NCBI GenBank assembly: GCA_964388275.1
Contig: CAYLZD010000030.1
Coordinates: 1-53,024 of the forward strand
Direction of reading: 5' to 3'
Length of the DNA: 53,024 nt
From: JARYLZ01 sp964388275
Lineage (GTDB): Bacteria; Bacteroidota; Ignavibacteria; SZUA-365
In this document: piece after piece, positions 9,172-18,455 of the stretch
Numbering within the stretch: the first letter of the stretch is position 1
Layout: the number at the start of each line of letters is the position of its first letter
Program-made: the position numbers and the translations under genes
The notes under the pieces: model-generated
Database searches by the model: none
What the model saw: only the letters and a program-made list of their open reading frames with translations
Told to the model about the DNA's origin: nothing

Positions 9172-10692
9172 TCACCTCCGCAATTCCTGTACCACGCTTC
9201 CGTCGGGCGCGTACACCCTCGCGATCAACGGCATCTGTCCCGGCAGGCTGTGTGTCGCACAGGCATGGCATGGATCGTAGGCGCGGAAGGCCATCTCGAT
9301 CCTGTTCAGCAGGCCCTCGTTCACGACGCCGTTATGTATGAGCCCGCAGGCAGCTTTCTCCACGCTCATCGCCATGCGGGCGGAATTGTTCTGCGTCGCC
9401 ACTATCAGGTTAGCTTTTTTTATTATTCCCTTCTCGTCGGTCTCATAGTGATGGAAAAGCGTGCCGCGCGGGGCTTCAACAACTCCGATGCCGACGGTGG
9501 GAGTAGCGGTGGGAATCACGCGCAGTTCGGTTCCGGTGATTTCCGGATCGTTCAACAGATCGACCATTCGCTCCGCCGCGTAAATCATCTCGACGATTCG
9601 CGCCCAATGATTCGCAAGCGTGTGATGAACCGGCTGGCCCAGCGCCGCGAAATACTCGTCAAAAGCCTTCTGGGCTTCGGGCGTGGTCATTCCCAGCGCG
9701 GCGTTCAGGCGCGCCATGGGCGCCACCGAGAAAATGCCGCTGTCGCTCCCCTCCTTGAAACCGATCCATCCCACAGGCTTGAGGTATGAGAACTTCACGT
9801 AACTCCACGGCTCGACATGCTCGGCGACATAGTCGGTGTACTGCTGGGCGGGAAAGCGGGCGTATACCTCGCCGTTGGGATTGACCACGCGTATGAAGCC
9901 GTCGTAAAAATTGACGCAGTTGTCGTTGTCCACCAGTCCCATGTAGTATGTCTTGTGAGTGTAGGGATAGCTGGTGATCAGTTTCAGATACTCGTCGTTC
10001 GAAAGGACCAGTTCCTTGAATGTGCGGAGTGTGAAGCGCGCGAACTCCAGAGTGTCGGCCGCGAGTTCCCTGAACGCGGAAAGATCTTCGGGCGCTATTC
10101 CCTTGGCCACGCCGCCCGGCAGTCCGAAAACCGGATGTATGACCTTGCCTCCCAAGTACGCGATGAAATCCCTCAGACGTTTCCGTGTTGTAATCACGCG
10201 CTTGCCGACCTCGAGGCCGACCTTTCCGATAACTCCGAGTATGTTGCGCTCGGCCGGCGGCGCGTCGGGTCCGACGATGAAATCCGGTCCGCCGAGCACG
10301 TACACGTGCAAGGCGTGGTCTTCGAGCATGAAGGCGTTGTAGACGAGCTCGCGTATCTTCCTCGCGGTCGGCGGCGCTTCCACTTTGTAGAGGTCGTCCA
10401 GAGCTTTGGTCGACGCCATGTGGTGCGCCGTGGGACAGACGCCGCAGATGCGGCTCGTTATCTGCGGCATATCCTCGGCCGGTCGGCCGATGCTGAAGAC
10501 CTCGAAGCCCCGCAGTTCCGGCACCTGGAAGAAGGCGCGGTCGACGTCGCCGCTCTCGTTCAGATATATGTCGATCTTTCCGTGCCCCTCCAACCGGGTT
10601 ATCGGGTCGACGATGATTCTTCGGGATGCCGCGACTGCCGCGTTGGCGCGAGCGTGCCCTTCGTTCCACGATTCTTTTATTGTTTCGTCCAT
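9172..10692 (-). CDS. mvhA: [NiFe]-hydrogenase large subunit, group 3c MvhA-type
   Basis: Carries the Ni-Fe active site for reversible H2 oxidation. The N-terminal L1 motif has Cys83 and Cys86 (RICGVC), preceded by the family segment DPITRLEGHGKI. The C-terminal L2 motif DPCHACATH gives Cys475, Cys478 and His481, followed by a 25-residue tail to be removed by the protease encoded next. All four cysteines are present, so the enzyme looks intact. The 506-residue length and pairing with MvhG and MvhD genes point to the Hdr-linked group 3c. Start ATG 10692 has a GAGG site ahead; the longer open frame overlaps mvhG and is rejected. Confidence 0.94.
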   Translation of the reverse strand: MDETIKESWNEGHARANAAVAASRRIIVDPITRLEGHGKIDIYLNESGDVDRAFFQVPELRGFEVFSIGRPAEDMPQITSRICGVCPTAHHMASTKALDDLYKVEAPPTARKIRELVYNAFMLEDHALHVYVLGGPDFIVGPDAPPAERNILGVIGKVGLEVGKRVITTRKRLRDFIAYLGGKVIHPVFGLPGGVAKGIAPEDLSAFRELAADTLEFARFTLRTFKELVLSNDEYLKLITSYPYTHKTYYMGLVDNDNCVNFYDGFIRVVNPNGEVYARFPAQQYTDYVAEHVEPWSYVKFSYLKPVGWIGFKEGSDSGIFSVAPMARLNAALGMTTPEAQKAFDEYFAALGQPVHHTLANHWARIVEMIYAAERMVDLLNDPEITGTELRVIPTATPTVGIGVVEAPRGTLFHHYETDEKGIIKKANLIVATQNNSARMAMSVEKAACGLIHNGVVNEGLLNRIEMAFRAYDPCHACATHSLPGQMPLIARVYAPDGSVVQELRR

Positions 10693-10706
10693 GTCACGTC
10701 CTCGTT

Positions 10707-11681
10707 TCAGATTGTGTCTTTCACGGCTCGCCGCAGCAGTGAGCCGGCGAGACCATACCTGTAAAATGTGCCGATGGGATCGGGGATTCCATCCAGGATT
10801 CGCTTTATGTCCTCCTCCTCGACGGCCTCGACATTCGACGCGAGTGATGAGAGTATCTTCGCCCCCTGATCGATCACGCGGGAGGTGGGTCCGAAACACC
10901 CGGTGCAGGGCATGTTGCCTCGCACGCAGCGCGCCTCGCAACCGCCCCGCGTGGCGGGCCCCATGCAGACAAGGCCTTGCGCCAGCAGGCATTTGCCGTC
11001 GTCCATTTTCAACCAGTGAGGCCGCCGGAACTCGGTGAAGTGGAGTTCATCCGGTTTGGAGTCCTTTCTCGGGCACTCGTCGCAGAGCGCGATATCAGGC
11101 GAGAGCACCGCTCCCTTCGGCGGGCGCGCGCCGCCCAGCAAGGCGAGCAGAGCGTCCAGCAGAAGCTTCGGCGTAGGCGGGCAGCCCGGGAGATAGTAAT
11201 CGACGTCCACGACCTGGTCCAGCGAGCGCACCGTGTTCCGGAATTCAGGCAGTGTTGGCGTGTGGCCGTTTTCCTTGTAATGCGTCTGGGGACGCGTGCC
11301 GGGATCGTTTATCACGGTCGGCGCCTCGCTGTAGACATACCGGAGAATATGCTCCTTCTCGAACTGATTCGCCAGCGCCGGAATGCCGCCCAAGTGCGCG
11401 CAGGAGCCGTAGGCGATGAGCACGGCGCTTTTCCTCCTCAGCAGGCGCGCCATTTCCTCCTGCTCCGACGTGCGGACCGCGCCGTTTATGAGGGTCGCGA
11501 AAAGCGAACCGTCAGCCATCGCTTCCACATCGGCCTTCTTGAAATCCATGGCCACCGGCCAGAACACTATGTCGACCGCGTTGACGACGGTCAGCACGTC
11601 CTCGGCCAGGTCGACCACGGATTCCTCGCAGCCGCCGCAGGACGCGCACCAGTAGAAGCCGACCTTCGGTTTGTCAGACAT
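10707..11681 (-). CDS. mvhG: [NiFe]-hydrogenase small subunit, MvhG-type
   Basis: The iron-sulfur subunit that carries electrons from the Ni-Fe site towards MvhD and HdrA. The proximal-cluster cysteines begin in WCASCGGCE (Cys12, Cys15), with further ligands in GSCAHLGG and LPGCPPTP. Later cysteine-rich stretches (CDECPRKD, CLLAQGLVC, GGCEARCVRG, CTGCFGP) supply the other two clusters. Like other group 3 small subunits it lacks a Tat signal, so the complex is cytoplasmic. ATG 11681 is preceded by GGAGGAG at ideal spacing and overlaps the end of mvhD by 8 bases. A TTG six bases upstream was rejected. Confidence 0.94.
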   Translation of the reverse strand: MSDKPKVGFYWCASCGGCEESVVDLAEDVLTVVNAVDIVFWPVAMDFKKADVEAMADGSLFATLINGAVRTSEQEEMARLLRRKSAVLIAYGSCAHLGGIPALANQFEKEHILRYVYSEAPTVINDPGTRPQTHYKENGHTPTLPEFRNTVRSLDQVVDVDYYLPGCPPTPKLLLDALLALLGGARPPKGAVLSPDIALCDECPRKDSKPDELHFTEFRRPHWLKMDDGKCLLAQGLVCMGPATRGGCEARCVRGNMPCTGCFGPTSRVIDQGAKILSSLASNVEAVEEEDIKRILDGIPDPIGTFYRYGLAGSLLRRAVKDTI

Positions 11682-12189
11682 GTGCAATCTCCTCCGCCTG
11701 CCCGGCGGCCGTTACTTCGTCTTCGAGTTCCTTGATTTCGCGATCCCATTCCAGGTACTGCGAGGGCAGGCCCAACGGTCCGAGCGCCCCGAGTTTTTCC
11801 ACCATGTCGTTGATGACCGCCTTCACCTTGTCGCCTTCGGACGCCGAAATCCATTCCAGCCGCAGCCGCGCATCCTTGATTCCCATGTCGGCGAGCATGC
11901 GCTTGAGCAGGTGATATCTGCGCAGCATCTTGTAATTGCCCTCGGCGTAATGGCAGTCGCCGGGGTGGCAGCCGCCGATCAGCACGCCGTCGGCGCCGCG
12001 CGCGAAAGCTTTCAGCACGAATTGCGGATCGACACGTCCGGAACACATGACTCTGATCACCCGGGTGTTGGGAGCGTACTTCATGCGTGACACGCCCGCA
12101 AGGTCGGCCGCCGTATATGTGCACCAATTGCAGAAGAACGCGACGATGCGCGGACGCCACTGCACATTCGGTGATTGGTTGTTTTCCAT
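11674..12189 (-). CDS. mvhD: Methyl-viologen-reducing hydrogenase delta subunit MvhD
   Basis: A [2Fe-2S] protein that in methanogens bridges the Mvh hydrogenase and HdrA. The family cysteines are all visible: Cys20 and Cys23 (FFCNWC), Cys49 (VMCSG), Cys74 and Cys79 (GGCHPGDC). The segment GADGVLIGGCHPGDCHY is typical of the family. At 171 residues it is a stand-alone MvhD, not fused to HdrA as in some bacteria. It sits between hdrA (21-base gap) and mvhG (8-base overlap), as expected for a subunit that joins the two modules. Confidence 0.94.
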   Translation of the reverse strand: MENNQSPNVQWRPRIVAFFCNWCTYTAADLAGVSRMKYAPNTRVIRVMCSGRVDPQFVLKAFARGADGVLIGGCHPGDCHYAEGNYKMLRRYHLLKRMLADMGIKDARLRLEWISASEGDKVKAVINDMVEKLGALGPLGLPSQYLEWDREIKELEDEVTAAGQAEEIAHV

Positions 12190-12210
12190 TTTCGGTAACC
12201 TCTTTGTCTT

Positions 12211-14220
12211 CTAAGCGTATGAGAGGAGTCCATCGATTTCGCTGAGTATCTCGGCGTCCTCGAAAAGATGCTGTCGGATCGAACCGGAGGGACAAGCGGC
12301 CACGCAGGTGCCGCAGCCCTTGCACACGGCTTCGTTGATGACGGCTTTCTTCTTCTCCTCGTTGAAGGATATCGCGGTGTACGGGCACAGGGGAATGCAC
12401 GATTTGCAGCCGGAGCAGGCTTCTTCCAGTATGTACGCGGTGTTCGGTTCGAGTTCCACGAAACCTGCATCGATGAGCGCCAGGGCTTCGGAAGCCGCGG
12501 CGCCCGCCTGGGCCACGGTGTCTGGAATGTCCTTGGGACCCTGGCATGCGCCCGCCAGGAAAATGCCGTCTGTGAACGTGTTGACAGGAGCGAGTTTCGG
12601 ATGCCTCTCGAGGAAGAAACCTCCTGTCGAGCAGCTGATGTTGAGCATACGCCTCAGCGCGTCCGCGTCCTTCTGCGGGGTGAGTCCGACCGAGAGCACG
12701 ACCATATCGGCGGGTATGACCCTGATCCGTCCGATGAGCGTGTCTTCGGCCCTGACAAGAAGGCGGCCGATCGTGCCGTCGGAATCCGGCTCGGGAGCGA
12801 GCTTCTCCGGAATTATGTCGGCTACACGCCCGCGGACGAGGTGAATCCCTTCCTCGGACACTCTGTTGTAAAACTCCTCCATGCTCTTGCCGGGGGATCT
12901 CATGTCGATGTAAAAGCTGTAGACCTCGGCGCCGGTGCGCTCCTGAAGCAGATGAGCGAGCTTCAGAGAGTACATACAGCACACGCGGGAACACCAGCGG
13001 TTGTAATGGACATCGCGGGAGCCGACGCAATGGACTATGGCTACGGTCTCGGGCTTCCTCCCGTCAGGCAGCAGCACTTCCCCTCCGGTCGGCCCGGATG
13101 CGTTGATCAGGCGCTCTACCTCCAGGGCGGTGTACACGTTTTTATATTTGCCGTAACCGTAATACGGTATCTCGGTCGCGTCGAATATGTCGAAACCCGT
13201 GGCCACGATTATCCCGCCCACGTCGATTTCCTTGAATTCCTCCTTCTGATTGAAGTCGATCGCCTCGCGGTCCGCGCAAATGGCCACGCAGGTGTCCCTG
13301 CACTTGCCCGTTTTCAGATGCACGCAGTGCTCGGGATCAATCACCGGGACCATGGGCACGGCCTGCGGGAACGGAATGTAAATGGGCTTGCGCTTGCTGA
13401 GCCCCGCGTTGAACTCGTCGGGCCACTTGCCTTCCTTGTAGATGCACGCTTCTATGCACTCCATGCAGCCGACACAGAGGTCTTCTATCACGTAACGGGG
13501 CCGGCGTTTGACGGTGACTTTATAATTACCGACAAAACCGTCCACTTTAACCACATCCGAGTGAGTCCAGAGGGTGATGTTCGGGTGCGCCTTCACGGCG
13601 GTCATTTTCGGCGTCAGAATGCAGGCGGCGCAGTCGAGAGTCGGGAAAGTCTTGTCGAACTGCGCCATGTGCCCGCCTATCGTGGCTTCGCGCTCCACAA
13701 GCGTGACCTTCTTTCCCGCGTCGGCGAGCGTCAGCGCCGCATGGATGCCGGCGATCCCTCCGCCGATGATCAGGACGTCGGGGTGCACCGGAACCCTCTT
13801 GCGCTCGAGGGCTTCGTGAAAGGCCACTCTCACGATCGCGGCACGCACCGCGTCCATCGCCTTGCCCGTCGCATATCCCGAATCCTCGTGCACCCAGGCG
13901 TTGTGTTCGCGGATGTTGACCATGTGCATGAAAAAAGGATTGAGACCCGCTTTTTCCGTCGCGCCGCGGAACGTCGCTTCGTGCAGAAGAGGCGAACACG
14001 AGGCCACCACTATACGGTTGAGATCGCGTTCCTTCACATCGGTTTTGATAAGTTCCTGGCCCGGATCCGAACACATGTACTTGTAGTCGCGCGACACGAC
14101 CACGCCGGGAAGGGTGGCCGCGTACGCGGCCACGGCGTCGACGTCGATGACGCCTGCGATATTCTTTCCGCAGTGGCAGATATAGAAACCGATGCGGATG
14201 CTTCCGTTCGATTCAGGCAT
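12211..14220 (-). CDS. hdrA: Heterodisulfide reductase subunit A-like FAD/iron-sulfur protein
   Basis: HdrA carries the flavin at which electrons are bifurcated in methanogen Hdr complexes. The N-terminal domain has the HdrA-type cysteines (HCGKN, MCSDPGQ, VASCSP). The FAD/Rossmann loop GGGIAG is at 153-158. A middle cluster-binding insert begins CVGCMECIEAC near 247. Two C-terminal 4Fe-4S ferredoxin motifs follow (CSGCKSCIPLCP and CKGCGTCVAACP). The 669-residue length is that of an archaeal-style single HdrA rather than the longer bacterial fusions. It overlaps the upstream HdrC-HdrB fusion gene by 8 bases. Whether this flavin truly bifurcates cannot be decided from sequence alone. Confidence 0.94.
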   Translation of the reverse strand: MPESNGSIRIGFYICHCGKNIAGVIDVDAVAAYAATLPGVVVSRDYKYMCSDPGQELIKTDVKERDLNRIVVASCSPLLHEATFRGATEKAGLNPFFMHMVNIREHNAWVHEDSGYATGKAMDAVRAAIVRVAFHEALERKRVPVHPDVLIIGGGIAGIHAALTLADAGKKVTLVEREATIGGHMAQFDKTFPTLDCAACILTPKMTAVKAHPNITLWTHSDVVKVDGFVGNYKVTVKRRPRYVIEDLCVGCMECIEACIYKEGKWPDEFNAGLSKRKPIYIPFPQAVPMVPVIDPEHCVHLKTGKCRDTCVAICADREAIDFNQKEEFKEIDVGGIIVATGFDIFDATEIPYYGYGKYKNVYTALEVERLINASGPTGGEVLLPDGRKPETVAIVHCVGSRDVHYNRWCSRVCCMYSLKLAHLLQERTGAEVYSFYIDMRSPGKSMEEFYNRVSEEGIHLVRGRVADIIPEKLAPEPDSDGTIGRLLVRAEDTLIGRIRVIPADMVVLSVGLTPQKDADALRRMLNISCSTGGFFLERHPKLAPVNTFTDGIFLAGACQGPKDIPDTVAQAGAAASEALALIDAGFVELEPNTAYILEEACSGCKSCIPLCPYTAISFNEEKKKAVINEAVCKGCGTCVAACPSGSIRQHLFEDAEILSEIDGLLSYA

Positions 14221-15430
14221 GTTGCAATCCTCCGAGCGACTCCACGAGAAGTTCCATTATGTCTTTCACAACTATCCTGTCCTCGTAACCCGCGACTTTC
14301 ACGGCGTCTTCGAAGCGCGATATCTCGTAGGGGCAGGCGATCGCCAGCACGTCCGCGCCGGTGGCGACGGCTTCGCGCATGCGGCGGTCCGAAAGCCGCT
14401 CCATGCCGTGAGAAGTATAGTAGGAATCGAGCCACATCCCGCCGCCGCCGCCGCCGCAGCAGAGCGAGTTTTCGCGGTTGTGCACCATCTCGACAAGCTG
14501 TATGCCCGGTATCGCCAGCAGGAGATCCCGCGGCTCGTCGTAAAGCTTGTTGTGGCGGCCGAGGCAGCAGGAGTCGTGATATGTCACCCTGTAGTTCAGC
14601 TTGTTGACGAGCTGCGGGCGCAGCACTTCGAGGCGCTGATGCACGAAATCCACGACCGCCTCCACTTTGTCGTCGAAGCCGAACATCGGATATCGGTAGA
14701 GAAGCGCGTCGAATGCATGCGGGTCCGAAACTATGATTCGGTTGTAAGTGTACTTTTTCAGAATCGCCAGCGTGTAGTCGATCAGCGCCTCCGACAGGCC
14801 GGGTTCCCAGTGCAGACGACCGCAATCCCCGACGGCGCGTTCCTCGTTCCCGAGTATCGCATAGTCCGCGTTGACGGCGTGAAACACGCGCGCCGTGGCG
14901 CGGGCCACCTGCTGTCCGCGGGGATGATAGGAGAGATCGGATTCCACGAGCCAAAGCGCGTCGACAGGGCCGGAACTCTCCGGCAGTATCCTGACCGGCA
15001 CTTCCGAAGTCTTGGTCCACATGGCGCGTTTGCGGCCCGACTCGCCCATCGGATTTCCGTATCGGTAGGTATTCTCCACGGCTTTCTGCAGTTCAGCGGG
15101 CATTTGCGGAAGCCTGAGTATCTGCTGCTCCTTGACGAGCGCGAGCAGCACCTCCGTCAGGCGGATGTCGCGAGGGCATCTGGTCTGACAGCTGTAACAG
15201 TTGACGCATTTGACGAGCCCGTCCGATTCGAAAACCTCCTCGATCAATCCGGCTTTAAGCATTGTGATGATCTTCCTCGGCGGGAAAGTCATGTATTCTC
15301 CGTGGGGACATGCGCCCGCGCACGTGCCGCATTGGATGCAGGAAAGGATTCTGCGCCCTTCCTCGGAATCGTACAGACGATCCAATGTGACGCCCCACAT
15401 CTCCTCGATTGCTTGCTGTGTAGCGAGCAT
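14213..15430 (-). CDS. HdrC-HdrB fusion (HdrD-like) iron-sulfur oxidoreductase
   Basis: One protein combines an HdrC-like ferredoxin part with an HdrB-like CCG part. Two 4Fe-4S motifs are at Cys31/34/37/41 and Cys75/78/81/85. From about residue 150 come two CCG-type halves. The second is fairly good: HDSCCLG, then LCCGGGGG, then ACPYE. The first has lost its cysteines apart from one in VGDCGRL, so at most one non-cubane cluster seems possible. Its partner in the operon is HdrA, so it probably takes the HdrBC position. The substrate need not be a heterodisulfide; a bacterial thiol/disulfide or direct transfer to the membrane FeS protein encoded upstream are alternatives. Confidence 0.88.
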   Translation of the reverse strand: MLATQQAIEEMWGVTLDRLYDSEEGRRILSCIQCGTCAGACPHGEYMTFPPRKIITMLKAGLIEEVFESDGLVKCVNCYSCQTRCPRDIRLTEVLLALVKEQQILRLPQMPAELQKAVENTYRYGNPMGESGRKRAMWTKTSEVPVRILPESSGPVDALWLVESDLSYHPRGQQVARATARVFHAVNADYAILGNEERAVGDCGRLHWEPGLSEALIDYTLAILKKYTYNRIIVSDPHAFDALLYRYPMFGFDDKVEAVVDFVHQRLEVLRPQLVNKLNYRVTYHDSCCLGRHNKLYDEPRDLLLAIPGIQLVEMVHNRENSLCCGGGGGGMWLDSYYTSHGMERLSDRRMREAVATGADVLAIACPYEISRFEDAVKVAGYEDRIVVKDIMELLVESLGGLQHA

Positions 15431-15433
15431 TGT

Positions 15434-17461
15434 TCAGTTCTCCTGTATTGCGGTTTTATATTTGTTTGTTGCCTCCAGAACAAGGTCCCCGATGTCCCGG
15501 ATCGCCAGGGAATTCTCCAGGCCCGTTGTCTTAAGAGCGTCCTGGAACATGAGCACGTCCTTCGGGCATGCGGTGATCATCGTTCCCACGCCGTCCAGCG
15601 CCGCCGCCTCCCGAACTCTGCTTTCCGAAGGCCTCTCCTTTACGCCGGGCGAGTCTTCCATCCACAGGCGTCCTCCTCCGGCGCCGCAGCAGTATGCGTC
15701 CTTTCCATTCCGCGGCATTTCCACGAGTTCGACGCCGATGGCGCGGAGCAGTTCGCGCGGAGCGCTGTATACACCGTTGTAACGGCCAAGATAACATGGA
15801 TCGTGGTAGGTGGCGCGCAAGCCGAGAGGCGCGGCTTTCAGCAATCCCTTGCGCATCAGATCGAGCAGGAGTTCCGTATAATGCCGCACCTTGAACGACG
15901 CGCCGAGGGCTTCGTACTCGTTCTTCAGCGAGTTATAAGCGTGAGGATCCGTCGTGATGATCTCATCGAATTCGCATCGCGACAGAACGTCGATGTTTTT
16001 GCCTGCCAGCATCTCGTACAGCCCCTCTTCGCCGATGCGCCGCACGTCGTTGCCGGAGTTTCTTTCGCCCTCGTACATGATGCCGAAATCCGCTCCGGCC
16101 GAATGGAGCAGGCTGGCGACCGCGCGCGTCGAGCCGGTGACGCGTGCGTCATACGACGCCACGTCTCCGACGAACCACAAAAACCGCACGGGTTCCTTTC
16201 TCGCGTCCTTGATCTTGAAGTCCAGGCCCTGCGTCCACTTCGCCCTGGCGCGCTCCGACATTCCATAGGAATTGCCGTACCTCTGGAAAGCGACCAGGGT
16301 CTCCTGTATGTGTTTGTCGACTTCGCCGGCGGAGACCGCTTTCCTGCGCAAGCGGAAGATTATGGGCAGGTGCTCGTTGCGCACCGGGCAGTGCTCCATG
16401 CAGGAATAACAGGTCGTGCATGCCCAGATCTGTTCGGGCTTGATTTTCCCTTCGAGCGTGGGATGCGCGCCGCCGTTGCTCCGAGCCAGGACCGCGCCGG
16501 CTTCGAGCAGATGCTCCTTCAGGCCGTGCACGAGATCCTGGGGCGACAGCGGTTCGCCGCTGTTGTATGCGGGACACGCCCTGTCGCATCTGCCGCATTC
16601 CGCGCAGGCGAGCGGCGTCAGGAGTTCGCGCCAGGTGAAACCGCTGAAATCAAATGCAGCGTCCTCCGCTTCCTCGACAGCCGCGGGCATGCGCCCTTTT
16701 GGATTCAGATTGGTGAAGTAGACTCCGAAAGGCGATACGAGGAGATGGAAGTGCTTCGAGTACGGTAGATACGACAGAAAACCGAGCACAATCATCAAAT
16801 GCGACCACCACATCGCTAAGTAGAGGTCATGCCCCCCTGCCTGCGTCATCCCGAACGTCGAACTCAGCAAGGGCAGAAGAGAGCTGCCCGCGGGGCGCCA
16901 GGGGCTGGAAGCATGGCCGGTTGCCAGCAGTTCCGCGCTTCCGCCCAGGAGGGAGGTCAGCATCACCAGCGAAATCAGCACAAGAATTATCGCGGCATCC
17001 CTCGTCTGCTTTACCCCCGCCGGGCGCAATACGAAACGCCTCACTGCGGCAATAACGAGGGCTAACAGGACGAGAACGCCGAAGACGTCGAGAGCCAGCG
17101 CCAGAATGGGGATGCTGTCAGGCCAGGGATAGGGAAGGAACGGAAACAAGCCCTTCAGGAGCGTCAACCCGAAAGATCCAGCATAGACAACGAATCCCCA
17201 GAAAATCGTGAGGTGCAGAGGCCAGACCATGCTGTGCACGGCGGCCGTGCGGTCTCTGAAACGCGGTTGAAGCAGCACATCGACCAGTACGCGATACAAC
17301 CTGGCGGCGACGCCGCTGACGCGATCCTCTTTGAGCGAAAGTTTGAACAGCCGGGCGAAGAAGCGCGCTCGCACTCCGAAAACGATCATCGAAGCGGCAA
17401 AAACCGCCCAGGCGAAAACCCAACCCGGAATTGAGTAATAATGATGCAGTACGGGATCCAT
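15434..17461 (-). CDS. Membrane FeS oxidoreductase, ETF:quinone oxidoreductase (EMO) type
   Basis: Fits the family that passes electrons between EtfAB and menaquinone in fatty-acid and aromatic-acid degrading anaerobes. Residues 10-250 are a NarI-like membrane domain of five to six helices, with candidate haem-b histidines at 76, 83, 221, 237 and 239. Two 4Fe-4S motifs follow, at Cys286/289/292/296 (CAECGRCDRACP) and in CTTCYSCMEHCP near 350. A C-terminal CCG domain has HDPCYLG, YCCGAGGG and TACPKD. The first CCG half has no cysteine pair (NSGND). It lies 26 bases after etfA and 3 bases before the HdrC-HdrB fusion, linking ETF to Hdr. Direction of flow is inferred only from such systems. Confidence 0.9.
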   Translation of the reverse strand: MDPVLHHYYSIPGWVFAWAVFAASMIVFGVRARFFARLFKLSLKEDRVSGVAARLYRVLVDVLLQPRFRDRTAAVHSMVWPLHLTIFWGFVVYAGSFGLTLLKGLFPFLPYPWPDSIPILALALDVFGVLVLLALVIAAVRRFVLRPAGVKQTRDAAIILVLISLVMLTSLLGGSAELLATGHASSPWRPAGSSLLPLLSSTFGMTQAGGHDLYLAMWWSHLMIVLGFLSYLPYSKHFHLLVSPFGVYFTNLNPKGRMPAAVEEAEDAAFDFSGFTWRELLTPLACAECGRCDRACPAYNSGEPLSPQDLVHGLKEHLLEAGAVLARSNGGAHPTLEGKIKPEQIWACTTCYSCMEHCPVRNEHLPIIFRLRRKAVSAGEVDKHIQETLVAFQRYGNSYGMSERARAKWTQGLDFKIKDARKEPVRFLWFVGDVASYDARVTGSTRAVASLLHSAGADFGIMYEGERNSGNDVRRIGEEGLYEMLAGKNIDVLSRCEFDEIITTDPHAYNSLKNEYEALGASFKVRHYTELLLDLMRKGLLKAAPLGLRATYHDPCYLGRYNGVYSAPRELLRAIGVELVEMPRNGKDAYCCGAGGGRLWMEDSPGVKERPSESRVREAAALDGVGTMITACPKDVLMFQDALKTTGLENSLAIRDIGDLVLEATNKYKTAIQEN

Positions 17462-17487
17462 CGCCGTTTCTCCGTCCTTGTAAGAGA

Positions 17488-18450
17488 TCAGGCGAGTTTA
17501 TCGACAAGGGCCGGCGCTATGTCCAGAGCGTCCGCCACGACGCCGTAGTGCGCCACCGAGAATATGGGCGCGTCCTTGTCCGTGTTGACAGCGATTATCA
17601 ACTCAGCATCCCGCATGCCCTCGACATGTTCCGGCGCTCCGCTGATGCCGAAAGCGAGGTACGCCTTCGGTTTGACTATCATGCCCGAACGGCCGACCTG
17701 CCTCGTCATGGGCAACCAGCCCTGATCGACCACGGGCCGGGAAGCCGACACTACCGCGCCGAGCTTGCCTGCAAGTTCCTCCAATACTTCGATATTGTCC
17801 TTATTCTGAATGCCGCGTCCTACCGACACCAGCACCGGATACTGGGTGATGTCGACATCGCCTGCCTCCGGTTCCAGCATGCGCCTGAACTGCATGCGCG
17901 GGGATTTCGCCGATGCTCCTTCCAGGAAAACGACATTCGTCCTGCTTTCCTCGGGCACACTGAGCGGACGGAAGGCGCCCGGCAAAATCGAGAGAATGGC
18001 GGGACGGCTCTGAATTTTCACGGTCACAAGCATTTTCCCGCCGTACTGTTGGCTGGTCGCCATGCACGAACCGTCGTCGAAATCCACATGACGCACCGAG
18101 GATACGACCGGAACATTCATCCGCCACGACAGCAAAGCCGAGAGATCCAATCCCATCGATGTCGCGCCGCACAGCACGTAAGCCGGAACGCGTTCGTCGA
18201 AAAGGGATAGAAGGGCGGTCGCATGCGCTTCCGGCGTGAAGTCGGCCAGATGCGGGCCGCTCAACAGAATAATCTCGTCCGCTGCGGCAAGCTGAGGCGC
18301 GAGGCCGTCAATGTTATTGCCCAGAAGGACTGCTGTCAGTGGCGCTCCGGTTTTATCAGCCAGCACGCGGCCGGCAGCAAGCAATTCGTGAGAGTTGTCG
18401 GTGATGCTTCCGCCGAGCAATTCCGTCACTACAAATATGTTTCCTTCCAT
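17488..18450 (-). CDS. etfA: Electron transfer flavoprotein alpha subunit
   Basis: Binds FAD and shuttles electrons from acyl-CoA dehydrogenases to a membrane acceptor. The C-terminal FAD domain shows the family pattern: GRSGMIVKPKAYLAFG, ISGAPEHVEGM, IIAVNTDKDAPIF and the final VADALD. The 320-residue length is normal. It follows etfB by 5 bases and precedes the ETF:quinone oxidoreductase-type gene, the commonest arrangement for a quinone-linked ETF. I cannot tell confidently from the motifs whether it is of the bifurcating type; the neighbour argues for the non-bifurcating, quinone-coupled type. Confidence 0.94.
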   Translation of the reverse strand: MEGNIFVVTELLGGSITDNSHELLAAGRVLADKTGAPLTAVLLGNNIDGLAPQLAAADEIILLSGPHLADFTPEAHATALLSLFDERVPAYVLCGATSMGLDLSALLSWRMNVPVVSSVRHVDFDDGSCMATSQQYGGKMLVTVKIQSRPAILSILPGAFRPLSVPEESRTNVVFLEGASAKSPRMQFRRMLEPEAGDVDITQYPVLVSVGRGIQNKDNIEVLEELAGKLGAVVSASRPVVDQGWLPMTRQVGRSGMIVKPKAYLAFGISGAPEHVEGMRDAELIIAVNTDKDAPIFSVAHYGVVADALDIAPALVDKLA

Positions 18451-18455
18451 TGCGA

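Noticed and set aside
12268..14607. Plus-strand open frame of 779 codons
   Set aside because: Antisense to hdrA, whose motifs are complete. The translation is low in hydrophobic patterning and rich in Arg, Gly and His.
14192..16768. Plus-strand open frame of 858 codons
   Set aside because: It lies antisense to the HdrC-HdrB fusion and EMO genes. Its histidine/arginine-rich translation has no motifs, as expected of a shadow frame in GC-rich coding DNA.
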